Part shown: piece after piece, positions 38,598 to 47,477 of the stretch
Layout of the letters: each line of letters starts with the position of its first letter
How positions within the stretch are numbered: position 1 is the first letter of the stretch
NCBI RefSeq assembly: GCF_000160755.1
Contig: NZ_GG668576.1
Coordinates: forward strand, 196,237 to 260,236
DNA length: 64,000 nt
Direction of reading: 5' to 3'
DNA from: Proteus mirabilis ATCC 29906
GTDB taxonomy: Bacteria; Pseudomonadota; Gammaproteobacteria; Enterobacterales; Enterobacteriaceae
Made by a program: the position numbers and the translations under genes
The notes under the pieces: model-generated
The model's database searches: none
What the model was told of the DNA's origin: nothing
The model's input: the letters and a program-made list of their open reading frames with translations, nothing else

Positions 38598-39548
38598 TTA
38601 TTCGTTGTCTGAATCGACAGTGATAGGACAGGTAAAGCCATCAGGTTTGATAGCGAGTAAATCACATTTTATATGGTCGATCAGCTGTTCTGCTGTATTG
38701 CCTAAGAAAGCGGCAGAAAGTCCGGTTCTCCCTAAAATACCTAATACGACAATACCCGCGTTTAGCTCTTCGCATACTTGAGGGATAACTTGCTCAGGCA
38801 ATCCTTCTTTGACATGTGTTTTTTCCTCAGGAATAGAGAATTTCTGGCGAAGCTCTTTCATCGCTATAAGGTGTTGTCCACGCAAAGCATTGTTATAAAG
38901 GTTAGGATCAAAGTCAGGTAACTCAATTGCAATATTAATGGGTGCAACAGGGTAGGCACTGAGTAAATGAACGTCTGGATCTTTTTGTATACGGTGAGAT
39001 AAATCGTTAGTTAATTCAATTAACTTTAAATTTAATGCATCATGATATGACTCTTCATTGGACAGATTAGCGGCGACAACAATAGTGCCGTATTCTGGCC
39101 ACTCTTTATCTTTTACCATCCATACAGGAGCAGGGCATTTTCTTAACAATTGCCAATCTAGGGGAGTAAAAATTAAGGAGCCTAACTTATCATGTTGATG
39201 AGCCATTTTAATCAGTAAGTCATGCTTATCGGTGATCACTTCTTCAATAATGGCTTCATACGGTCGGTTATGCCAAATCACTTTTATGTCGATTTGAATG
39301 CCGGCTTCAAGATAATAGCGAGCTTGCTGTTTTATCCAAGCGGTTTTTTGATTAATCACGCCTTTGCGCATCGCATTACGTTCATCGGGAGATAAAAGGG
39401 TGGTCATGTCATATGAGAGATCATAAACAGGTAGAAAAGCTTTTATCCGCCCACCATTACGCTGAACGATATAAACAGCACGACGTAGTGCTGGTTGGTC
39501 ATCTTGGTTAGGATCAATGACAACGAGAAGGTTTTGATATTTTTCCAT
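38598..39548 (-). CDS. uspE: Universal stress protein E
   Basis: Cytosolic protein of 316 aa with two tandem Usp domains, matching E. coli UspE ([23 protein letters not shown] at the start, split here by one residue choice, and [19 protein letters not shown] near the end). The ATG at 39548 has GAGGA upstream and fits the family start. The longer frame to 39581 adds 11 unsupported residues. It follows fnr on the same strand, as in E. coli, with a hairpin between them. Confidence 0.95.
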   Translation of the reverse strand: MEKYQNLLVVIDPNQDDQPALRRAVYIVQRNGGRIKAFLPVYDLSYDMTTLLSPDERNAMRKGVINQKTAWIKQQARYYLEAGIQIDIKVIWHNRPYEAIIEEVITDKHDLLIKMAHQHDKLGSLIFTPLDWQLLRKCPAPVWMVKDKEWPEYGTIVVAANLSNEESYHDALNLKLIELTNDLSHRIQKDPDVHLLSAYPVAPINIAIELPDFDPNLYNNALRGQHLIAMKELRQKFSIPEEKTHVKEGLPEQVIPQVCEELNAGIVVLGILGRTGLSAAFLGNTAEQLIDHIKCDLLAIKPDGFTCPITVDSDNE

Positions 39549-39628
39549 TGCTATATCCTCTTTAGGGCTGGATTTATCCATCTACATTTTTAAAGATAAC
39601 CCAAGAAGCTAAAATGCAATAGCACAAA

Positions 39629-39662
39629 ATAGAAAACGGGACACAAATTTGTGTGCCCCGTT
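39629..39662 (-). terminator. Hairpin between fnr and uspE
   Basis: AACGGG (39635-39640) pairs with CCCGTT (39657-39662), with an inner palindrome ACACAAATTTGTGT. On the minus strand a T-rich stretch follows. It probably terminates fnr. Confidence 0.65.
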
Positions 39663-39690
39663 ATAAAAATAGGTGATGTAATGTAAAAGA

Positions 39691-40461
39691 TTAAGCTTCT
39701 GTTGAGGAAGGCAGTTTGCCTGCGAGTTCACTTAACATTTCACTATCTTCAATAGTGATGTATTTACCTTTTACACTTAACATACCACTTTTCTGGAAAC
39801 GACCTAATAGTCGGCTAATAGTTTCTACTGTCAGGCCTAAGTAATTACCAATATCACCACGAGTCATGGTTAAACGGAACTCACGAGGTGAAAAACCGCG
39901 CTGCGCAAAGCGGCGAGAGAGGTTATAAATAAAGGCGGCTAAACGTTCTTCTGCATTTTTCTTTGATAGCAGTAAGATCATCTCTTGGTCACCTTTGATT
40001 TCGCCACTCATTAGACGCATCATTTGTTGACGTAAATTAGGCATTTTGCCTGATAAATCATCTAGTGTTTCAAATGGTATTTCACAAACCATTGATGTTT
40101 CAAGAGCTTGTGCAAAGCTTGGGTGTTCGGTGTTGATAATGGCATCAAATCCAACCAAGTCACCTGCAAGATGAAAACCTGTGATCTGTTCGTCGCCTTC
40201 TTCAGTGATCGTATAACTTTTAATAGTTCCTGAACGAATGGCATAAAGTGACTTCAGCTCATCACCGGCTTTAAACAAGGTTTGACCTTTCTGGATAGGT
40301 TTTTTACGCTCGATAATATTATCCAGTTGATCAAGCTCATGCTCGTTTAAAGTAAACGGGATGCAGAGCTGGCTAATACTGCAATCTTGACAATGGATTG
40401 CACAACCGCCAGATTGGATTCGGCGAACGACGCGTTTTTCTGGGATCATAAGCTTGCTCAT
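39691..40461 (-). CDS. fnr: Oxygen-sensing transcription regulator FNR
   Basis: Global anaerobic regulator with an oxygen-labile 4Fe-4S cluster. The N-terminal ligands C24, C27, C33 and C126 (plus C20) are present, in [16 protein letters not shown] and SMVCEIPFE. The cNMP-type sensor fold and the Crp-type helix-turn-helix ([19 protein letters not shown]) are intact. The E. coli start corresponds to the internal ATG at 40449. The ATG at 40461 adds four residues, and neither has a strong ribosome binding site. An FNR-like box lies just upstream, suggesting autoregulation. Confidence 0.96.
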   Translation of the reverse strand: MSKLMIPEKRVVRRIQSGGCAIHCQDCSISQLCIPFTLNEHELDQLDNIIERKKPIQKGQTLFKAGDELKSLYAIRSGTIKSYTITEEGDEQITGFHLAGDLVGFDAIINTEHPSFAQALETSMVCEIPFETLDDLSGKMPNLRQQMMRLMSGEIKGDQEMILLLSKKNAEERLAAFIYNLSRRFAQRGFSPREFRLTMTRGDIGNYLGLTVETISRLLGRFQKSGMLSVKGKYITIEDSEMLSELAGKLPSSTEA

Positions 40462-40475
40462 TACAAATAAAAATA

Positions 40476-40489
40476 TTGATATGTGTCAA
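40476..40489. promoter_or_regulatory. FNR-type box upstream of fnr
   Basis: TTGATATGTGTCAA is one base away from the FNR consensus TTGAT-N4-ATCAA. It is 15 bases from the fnr ATG, so bound FNR would block transcription, as in E. coli fnr autoregulation. The rest of 40490-40940 shows no gene. Confidence 0.65.
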
Positions 40490-40940
40490 TTTTAACACAC
40501 ATTGCTGTAATTGGTAAGGGGAATAATGGTACGCATAGAAATAATTCTGAATGTAAAAAACGATATAGATTGATTAAGCCCGTGTTTTGTTTGGTGACTT
40601 ATTTAGAATAATTTGCGCTAACCCTATACACGATTGGTATATTATTCGATTTTTTAAGGAAGTCATAGGGTATTTGCTAAATTATCTTTGGTAAAACTAA
40701 AAATTAGGAGGGAACTCAAGAAATTTTATTCAAGGATTAACATCTTATTCACTTTATTTTCTTAACTTTTCGTTTTGCCAACAGAAATTAATCATCTGTT
40801 AACACTTCCTAAGTAAAGTTAGCTAAATGTATTTTTGATACAACTTAATGCTAACTTGAATTAGCTTTTCCTTATAAAATGGCAGATCCCATACAAAGAC
40901 GAATGGAGTTTTGAAACATTCGCTTACCTATTAAGTGGTA

Positions 40941-40954
40941 TTGATATGTATCAA
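40941..40954 (+). promoter_or_regulatory. Perfect FNR box upstream of dmsA
   Basis: TTGATATGTATCAA is a perfect TTGAT-N4-ATCAA palindrome, 60 bases before the dmsA ATG. Placed at -41.5 it predicts a start near 40989 with a -10 around 40969-40979, a class II activated promoter for an anaerobic reductase operon. Confidence 0.75.
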
Positions 40955-41014
40955 TAAGGGTTATCCACTATCTTTTATCATTTTCATTAATAAAAATAGT
41001 TATGTGAGAATGAT

Positions 41015-43411
41015 ATGTCTATAAAAAAACAAGAAAAAAGGCTTGCTAATCAAGAGGGGATGCCATTAACGCGTCGTCATTTTGTACAAGCCAGTGCAGC
41101 ATTAGTGAGTATGCCTTTTTTCGCACAAAATGCACAGGCCAATCTTGATAAAAGCCTACCTATTGCCAACATTGATGAGAAACCTGCTACTGTCGTCGCA
41201 ACATGTAGCACCTTTGACTGTGGTGGTAAATGTGATATCCGAGCTCATGTTAAAGAGGGGATTGTTACCCGTATTACCACAAGACCAGATGCTGATTTAG
41301 ATGAACAAATGCCGATAATGAGGGCCTGCGTAAGAGGTAGAGGTTATCGTAAATTCACTTATCATGCGGATAGACTTAAATATCCCATGAAACGTGTGGG
41401 TAAGCGCGGTGAAGGCAAATTTGAGCGTATCTCTTGGGATGAAGCAACCTCTTTAATTGCTGATAATGTAACACGATTAACTCAACAGCATGGTGCAGCA
41501 AGTCGTTTTCTTACGGTAAATACCGCCGTCACTGGGGGGATCTTCTCTGGTGATACTATGATGAAAAAACTCTTTAATCTCACAGGAGGATATCTTCCTT
41601 ATTATCACTCAGTGAGCTTAGGGAATACCGCTAAAGTCACACCTTATACTTATGGCGTATCTAAAACAGGAAGTTCTCTTGATACTTTAGCGGATACGCC
41701 TTTAGTTATTTTGTGGGGACATAATCCCAACGAAACCATTTTTGGTCACACCAATCACTATTTTCAAAAAATGAAAAATAATGGGACCAAATTTATTGTT
41801 GTCGATCCTCGTTATTCAGATACAGCCCAATCTTTAGCTGATCAATGGATCCCATTACTTCCTACCACAGATAATGCACTGATGGATGCAATGATGTATG
41901 TCATTGTGACCGAAAATTTACATGATAAAGCGTTTATCGATAAATATGTGCTAGGTTTTGATGAAGATCATATGCCTGAAGGGGTGCCAGCTAACGAATC
42001 ATTAATGGCTTATTTATTAGGGAAAAAAGACGGTATAGCGAAAACCCCAGAATGGGCGACAAAAATCACACGAGTCCCAGCCAATACTATCCGTCAATTA
42101 GCACGTGAATATGCGATGACAAAACCCGCGGCCTTAATTCAAGGTTGGGGGCCACAACGTCATATTTGTGGTGAACGTACCGCCCGTGGTTCAACGTTAT
42201 TAGCAGCAATTACTGGGAATGTGGGTAAAAAAGGCGCTTGGGCGGCTGGATATGGCGGAATTGGTAACCGTCAATCTATTCGTGGTCCTAATATTGGCAA
42301 AAATCCGGTAACTGCACAAATATCCATTATGAATTGGATGCAAGCTGTTGAGGATGCGAGCAAAGTGACGCCAGAAGATGGCCTTATTGGCGTCGATAAA
42401 CTTGATAGTAATATCAAAATGATCTTTTCTTTAGCGGGTAACTATCTTGTCAATCAAAACCCTGATGTTAATGCGGCAGCTAAGTTACTTGAAGATGAAT
42501 CTAAAGTAGAGTTTATCGTTGTTAGTGATCTATATATGTCTCCGTCAGCCAAATACGCAGACTTAGTTTTACCAGAAACGAGCTTTTTAGAGCGTTGGAA
42601 TATCGGTAATACATGGGGAACGGGCAACTATTTCTTACTGTCAGAAAAAGTCGTTGAACCTGCTTTTGAAAGACGTTCTGATTATGAATGGATCAGCGAT
42701 GTTGCTGAGAAAATGGGAGTCAAAGAGGCTTTTACCGAAGGACGAACAGAAAAAGAGTGGATAGCTTATCTCGTTAATACTAACAAAGAACGCTTTAAAG
42801 ATAGACCTGATTTCCCAACTTTTGATGAATTACTCAAGACTCGCCGCTATCTTTTCAAAGATGCACCTTTTGTTGCATTTGAAGAAAATATTCGTGATCC
42901 AGAAAATCATCCTTTCCCAACTCCATCAGGAAAAATTGAAATTTTCTCTAAACGTCTCTATGACATGAATAATGTCGATATTCCTGCATTATCTCATTAT
43001 GTTCCTGCAATTGAAGGTCCAGAAGATAAATTGACCGAGAAATATCCACTACAAATGTTAACTTGGAAAGGAAAAAATAGAGCTAATTCAACGCAATATG
43101 CTAACCCTTGGTTACAAGAGGTACAACGCCAAGAAATGTGGATAAACCCTATTGATGCACAAAATAGAGGCATCAAAAATGGCGATATGGTGCGTATCTA
43201 TAACGACAGAGGGATCACCCAAATACCCGCTTTAGTTACCGAGCGAATTATTCCTGGTGTGGTTGGTTTACAGGCGGGGGCTTGGTGGTCTCCTGATAAA
43301 GACGGTGTTGATCATGGTGGGTGCCCTAACGTTTTGACATCAACACGTATGACACCATTAGCCCATGGTAATTCACATTTAACCGTTTTAGTTGAGGTAA
43401 CCAAAGCATGA
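41015..43411 (+). CDS. dmsA: DmsA-type molybdopterin reductase catalytic subunit
   Basis: Catalytic subunit (798 aa) of a DMSO-reductase-family enzyme, exported by Tat. The signal TRRHFVQASAALV lies near the N-terminus. The 4Fe-4S ligands are in TCSTFDCGGKC and the later MRACVRGR. The segment YYHSVSLGN supplies the likely serine Mo ligand, and HGGCPNVLTS is typical of the C-terminal domain. It is closer to the DmsA/YnfE group than to BisC or TorA. The operon order DmsA, B, C supports a dimethyl sulfoxide or selenate-type acceptor, but the substrate is inferred. Confidence 0.9.
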   Translation: MSIKKQEKRLANQEGMPLTRRHFVQASAALVSMPFFAQNAQANLDKSLPIANIDEKPATVVATCSTFDCGGKCDIRAHVKEGIVTRITTRPDADLDEQMPIMRACVRGRGYRKFTYHADRLKYPMKRVGKRGEGKFERISWDEATSLIADNVTRLTQQHGAASRFLTVNTAVTGGIFSGDTMMKKLFNLTGGYLPYYHSVSLGNTAKVTPYTYGVSKTGSSLDTLADTPLVILWGHNPNETIFGHTNHYFQKMKNNGTKFIVVDPRYSDTAQSLADQWIPLLPTTDNALMDAMMYVIVTENLHDKAFIDKYVLGFDEDHMPEGVPANESLMAYLLGKKDGIAKTPEWATKITRVPANTIRQLAREYAMTKPAALIQGWGPQRHICGERTARGSTLLAAITGNVGKKGAWAAGYGGIGNRQSIRGPNIGKNPVTAQISIMNWMQAVEDASKVTPEDGLIGVDKLDSNIKMIFSLAGNYLVNQNPDVNAAAKLLEDESKVEFIVVSDLYMSPSAKYADLVLPETSFLERWNIGNTWGTGNYFLLSEKVVEPAFERRSDYEWISDVAEKMGVKEAFTEGRTEKEWIAYLVNTNKERFKDRPDFPTFDELLKTRRYLFKDAPFVAFEENIRDPENHPFPTPSGKIEIFSKRLYDMNNVDIPALSHYVPAIEGPEDKLTEKYPLQMLTWKGKNRANSTQYANPWLQEVQRQEMWINPIDAQNRGIKNGDMVRIYNDRGITQIPALVTERIIPGVVGLQAGAWWSPDKDGVDHGGCPNVLTSTRMTPLAHGNSHLTVLVEVTKA

Positions 43412-44037
43412 GTGAATTCAAACAATATGCGCCTGTTAGCGATGAACAGCTTGGTTTTTTTATTGATTCTTCTCGTTGCTCAGGTTGTAAAGCATGCCAA
43501 GTTGCATGTAAAGATAAAAATAATTTAGAGGTTGGGCGCCGTTTTCGCCGTATTTATGAAATACAGGGCGGGGGATTTGCGCCTAATGGGCAAGGTGCAT
43601 TTGAAAATAATGTCTTTGCATACACATTAACGATTTCATGTAATCACTGTGACGATCCTATATGTGTAAAAAACTGTCCAACAACAGCAATGCATAAACG
43701 CCCCGGAGATGGCATTGTCCGTGTTGATACCAGCAAATGTGTTGGGTGTGGTTATTGCTCATGGTCATGTCCTTATGGTGCACCACAAATGAATACTGAA
43801 ACGGGACAAATGTCGAAATGTGATTTCTGCGTAGATTTATTAGCAGAAGGTAAAAATCCTATTTGTGTTGATACATGTCCATTAAATGCGATTAAGTTTG
43901 GAAAAATTAAAGATCTACGCGCTAAATATGGTCATTTAAGCCAAGTTCAAGGGTTACCTGATTTTACAATCACTCACCCTAATTTGGTCATTAAACCACA
44001 TACTGGTGCAATTAAAAAAGGAGGGAACCAAGCATGA
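43408..44037 (+). CDS. dmsB: DmsB-type electron-transfer 4Fe-4S subunit
   Basis: Iron-sulfur subunit (209 aa) carrying four cubane clusters, seen in CSGCKACQVACK, CNHCDDPICVKNCP, CVGCGYCSWSCPYG and CDFCVDLLAEGKNPICVDTCP (each Cys group split by family spacing). It passes electrons from the membrane anchor to DmsA. The ATG overlaps the dmsA stop (ATGA), so translation is coupled. Confidence 0.94.
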   Translation: MSEFKQYAPVSDEQLGFFIDSSRCSGCKACQVACKDKNNLEVGRRFRRIYEIQGGGFAPNGQGAFENNVFAYTLTISCNHCDDPICVKNCPTTAMHKRPGDGIVRVDTSKCVGCGYCSWSCPYGAPQMNTETGQMSKCDFCVDLLAEGKNPICVDTCPLNAIKFGKIKDLRAKYGHLSQVQGLPDFTITHPNLVIKPHTGAIKKGGNQA

Positions 44038-44906
44038 GTGAATGGCCATTAGTTACCTTTACTTTGTTAGTACAAAGTTCTGTTGGTGTTACTATTTTTA
44101 CTACCCTCTATTTTTGTTGGTTAGAGAAAGAAATAGGTAATCAACGAGCAACACGCACTTTGCGCCCCGTATTACTGACAAGTGCTATATTGGGATGCTT
44201 AGGATTATTAGCCTCAACACTGCATATGGGATATCCGTGGAATGCGTTTCATGCCTTGCGCCATATATCATCATCATGGTTAAGCCGTGAGATTATCTTT
44301 GCTGCTCTTTACCTGGGCGCATTATGTTTATATACCTTGCTAGTACTAATAAAAGGTCATATGAATAAAACCCTCTTAGCCATTATCGGTTTACTGGGGT
44401 TAGTGGATATTTTCTGTATGGCTTCGCTTTATTACAGCACATCGATGATAACTTGGATGCATGTTAATACCTATTTTATGTTTATCGGCTCTGTTTTTTC
44501 TGCGGGAGCGGTGATCACATTATTAATCACTTCAATAAGGGTTAAAGCCTTTGCTGATGGCGAACTTGCTAAAAAAATAGTATTAAGTGCTTTAGTTGGT
44601 ATTTTTCTTGCTGTGACTATCCGTATGGCAGAGCAACCACTTTATTTATCATGGATGTCAGAAATACAATTAACCAATGATGCAATTACTTTTCCTCATA
44701 CCCCTATAATTGCGTATAATGAGACTTTCGGATTAAGAATATCTGCATGGATATTGTCTATTATCAGTATATTAATGATGGGATATAGCCTGTATAAATA
44801 TCGTATAGCTGTATTTACTTCTGGATTATCTCTAATTTGGAGTAGTGGTATTGTCCTGTTAATTGCTGAAATACTTAACCGATTTGCATTTTTTATTGTT
44901 AAGTAA
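44034..44906 (+). CDS. dmsC: DmsC-type membrane anchor
   Basis: Integral membrane protein of 290 aa with about eight helices, which oxidises menaquinol and holds DmsAB on the membrane. The first segment WPLVTFTLLVQSSVGV and the TLHMGYPWNAFHALRHISSSWLSRE region (split by family variation) are typical of DmsC. The start overlaps the dmsB stop. It is very hydrophobic throughout. Confidence 0.93.
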   Translation: MSEWPLVTFTLLVQSSVGVTIFTTLYFCWLEKEIGNQRATRTLRPVLLTSAILGCLGLLASTLHMGYPWNAFHALRHISSSWLSREIIFAALYLGALCLYTLLVLIKGHMNKTLLAIIGLLGLVDIFCMASLYYSTSMITWMHVNTYFMFIGSVFSAGAVITLLITSIRVKAFADGELAKKIVLSALVGIFLAVTIRMAEQPLYLSWMSEIQLTNDAITFPHTPIIAYNETFGLRISAWILSIISILMMGYSLYKYRIAVFTSGLSLIWSSGIVLLIAEILNRFAFFIVK

Positions 44907-44926
44907 TAGTAATGGAGTCATGAAGT

Positions 44927-45811
44927 ATGAGGCGTTTTATTAGGGTAGATCTTCCTCCTGAACCTATCATTAATGATAAATGTGTTAGGAAACGCCTCAA
45001 ACAAAGCCTTTGTGATAGCTGTTCAAAAGTCTGTCCTGTGGACGCTATCACTTTTAGTCTTTTGAACGTTGAAATAGATAATGAGCGTTGTTTCCAATGC
45101 GGTAATTGTCTATTTACTTGCCCTGTTGACGCTATAGAAAATATCTCCCCCCATGAACGTAGCTTTCAAGATAATCTATTAGTCATTAATCATGATGAAC
45201 CACTGGCCAGTATTGAAGAGCTTTTGGTTTGGCATCGACAATATCAAATACGCGGTATGAAAATAGCGGAACCCTTGGTTGATAAGTGGCTGCCGATACT
45301 CGCACAACTTAATTTGCAATTAAAAACCTTACAAGAGCCTATTTGGCAATTAGTTTTAGTGGAGCCTGAACCGGTCGATAGTGGTCGTCGCTTTATGCTA
45401 TTTCGACAAAAATTAGATGAAAAGCCACTTAATAAAGGTCACGTAAAAACAGGATTAAATGCAAGGAAACAGCTTTATCCGCAAGATAGCTGGTTCCATA
45501 TTCAATTAGATAAAGAAAGTTGTATTCTTTGTTCTGCATGTGCCAAGGTGTGTGATGAAGGTGCAATCACAATCGAAGATAATCGCTTTATCATTGATGA
45601 AAAACGTTGCACCGGTTGTATGAACTGCCAAGTTGTCTGTTTTCCAAAATCAATAAAAGTCGTAGAACAAATTGCTAAAAATAGCACACCGACACATTAC
45701 CATTATTATGATGCACAATGTGATAAATGCCGCCTTGCTTTTTTTGCTTGGGAGCCTAATGCCACCTTATGTCCGATTTGTACTCAGCATCAAAAACAGG
45801 GATGGCTATAA
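44927..45811 (+). CDS. Polyferredoxin-like 4Fe-4S protein in the dms operon
   Basis: Soluble 294-aa protein with two pairs of ferredoxin-type Cys clusters: CDSCSKVCP and CFQCGNCLFTCP near the N-terminus, CILCSACAKVC and CTGCMNCQVVC near residues 200-240. A C-terminal CDKC...CPIC zinc-ribbon-like pair is also present. It follows dmsC by 20 bases, so it is probably cotranscribed. A role in electron supply, cluster loading or maturation of DmsA is plausible. NapF, another ferredoxin with a maturation role, is about half this size. No TorD/DmsD chaperone gene is next to it. Confidence 0.75.
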   Translation: MRRFIRVDLPPEPIINDKCVRKRLKQSLCDSCSKVCPVDAITFSLLNVEIDNERCFQCGNCLFTCPVDAIENISPHERSFQDNLLVINHDEPLASIEELLVWHRQYQIRGMKIAEPLVDKWLPILAQLNLQLKTLQEPIWQLVLVEPEPVDSGRRFMLFRQKLDEKPLNKGHVKTGLNARKQLYPQDSWFHIQLDKESCILCSACAKVCDEGAITIEDNRFIIDEKRCTGCMNCQVVCFPKSIKVVEQIAKNSTPTHYHYYDAQCDKCRLAFFAWEPNATLCPICTQHQKQGWL

Positions 45812-45941
45812 CAGTGTTTATAATTTGTTCTATGCAAAAATAAATTTATCTCAATAACATCATTACTTAAATAAAATGACTATTTTTATGCGATAGTGAT
45901 TGTTGATAAAGATCTCATTCATTTCTAAGTAAGGTGATATC

Positions 45942-46967
45942 ATGATAAAAAATAATGACTTACCTGCTTTTATGACGCAAGTGGTTATTACTGAACCCGG
46001 TGGCGTTGATAAACTGCAATTAGAAAATAGCCCATTACCGTCATTGCCCCCTCATTATATGTTGGTAAAAGTTAATGCAGCGGGTGTTAATCGCCCTGAT
46101 ATTTTTCAACGTCAAGGTAGTTATCCACCGCCAGCCGATGCATCTCCTATATTAGGATTAGAGATTGCTGGGGAAGTGGTGAAATTAGGTGAACATTGTA
46201 CAAAATGGGCAATAGGTGATCGTGTTTGTGCTTTAGTTGCTGGTGGCGGTTATGCTGAATATTGTTTAGTCCATGAAGATATCGCTTTACCGTCGCAAGG
46301 ATTAAGCGATATTGAAGCGGCAGCATTACCTGAAAATTTATTTACTGTTTGGGCAAATCTATTTCAACTCGGTCAGTTAAAAGCAGGGGAATCGGTTTTG
46401 ATCCATGGGGGCACTTCTGGGATTGGCTCTATGGCGATTATGTTAGCACACAATCTTGGTTGTGAAATTTACACAACGGTAGGTTCAAAAGAAAAAGCCG
46501 AAGTTGCCCAAAAATTAGGGGCTAATCATGTTATTAATTACCGTGAGAAAGATTTTGCTACAGAAATTCCTGTATTAACTCAAGGTAAAGGCGTTGATGT
46601 CATACTTGATATTATCGGCGGCGATTATGTGGAAAAAAATTATCAAGTTGCGGCGAAATTTGGCAGAGTGATCCAAGTTGGCATGATGAAAGGGGCCCCT
46701 AAAAACTTAAATATGATGCCACTGATGCTTAAGCGATTAATTCATACAGGTTCTACCATGCGTTCTAGAACGCCAGAAGAAAAAACGCATATAGCACAAG
46801 AATTAAAACAACAAGTATGGCCGTTGATTATCAAAGGTCAAATTAAGCCTATTATTAATGCGGTCTTTTCTTTACAAGAAGTTGCCAAAGCACATCAATT
46901 AATGGAGTCTGGTGACTTAATTGGTAAAGTAGTGCTTGAGATTGATATGAATAAATCACTGGTGTAG
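45942..46967 (+). CDS. NAD(P)H quinone oxidoreductase, PIG3-like zinc-independent MDR family
   Basis: Medium-chain dehydrogenase/reductase of 341 aa. The N-terminal catalytic domain contains AAGVNRPDIFQRQGSYPPP, typical of the PIG3/TP53I3 quinone oxidoreductase group. The Rossmann segment has HGGTSGIGSMAI (about residues 161-172). No zinc-binding Cys cluster is present. AAGG precedes the ATG; an in-frame ATG at 45972 is also possible. It is a single gene after the dms operon, with its own terminator. Confidence 0.85.
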   Translation: MIKNNDLPAFMTQVVITEPGGVDKLQLENSPLPSLPPHYMLVKVNAAGVNRPDIFQRQGSYPPPADASPILGLEIAGEVVKLGEHCTKWAIGDRVCALVAGGGYAEYCLVHEDIALPSQGLSDIEAAALPENLFTVWANLFQLGQLKAGESVLIHGGTSGIGSMAIMLAHNLGCEIYTTVGSKEKAEVAQKLGANHVINYREKDFATEIPVLTQGKGVDVILDIIGGDYVEKNYQVAAKFGRVIQVGMMKGAPKNLNMMPLMLKRLIHTGSTMRSRTPEEKTHIAQELKQQVWPLIIKGQIKPIINAVFSLQEVAKAHQLMESGDLIGKVVLEIDMNKSLV

Positions 46968-47040
46968 AGCTAAAATAAATTTATTTTATTTATTATAAGT
47001 TATAAAAGCATTCTCATTCTCAATCACGATTATTCTGAAA

Positions 47041-47073
47041 AAACACATAATAAAGATATTATGTGTTTTTTTA
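47041..47073 (+). terminator. Intrinsic terminator after the quinone oxidoreductase gene
   Basis: AAACACATAAT (47041-47051) pairs with ATTATGTGTTT (47058-47068), followed by a T run. The following 47074-47477 is AT-rich, and I see no gene or clear promoter in it. Confidence 0.75.
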
Positions 47074-47477
47074 TTCTCTATAAAAAATTTAAGAAGCTTT
47101 AATATGATCCTGTGCTTTTTGCGTCATTATAAAAATAAACCTCACTTAATAATCCATCTTATCTAAGATAAAAAATCACTTATTTAAAATAAAACAGATT
47201 TAAGTATCGACTATGGTAAAAATATTATAATAAGTTTTGAAAAATAGCATAAATCAAAATTGATAATGAAATTTATAAACTAATTAATAAAACTAAATCA
47301 TTTATCATGAAAAAGTTAAAACTTTAGAACGAACTTGGAAAATCTTATCTGATATCAATAAAATAAAGAAGATTCTTACTCATCATGTAGTATATCATTT
47401 AAAAAGAGACTAATTATTTACGTAAAATAAACTCAATTCTGATTAAAATTGATAACAAAAATTTATATATAGGTGCG

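Noticed and set aside
46968..47477. Search for a small gene or RNA in the 510-base gap before the decarboxylase-like gene
   Set aside because: Apart from the terminator at 47041-47073 the stretch is AT-rich with frequent stops and no convincing promoter-terminator pair for a small RNA.
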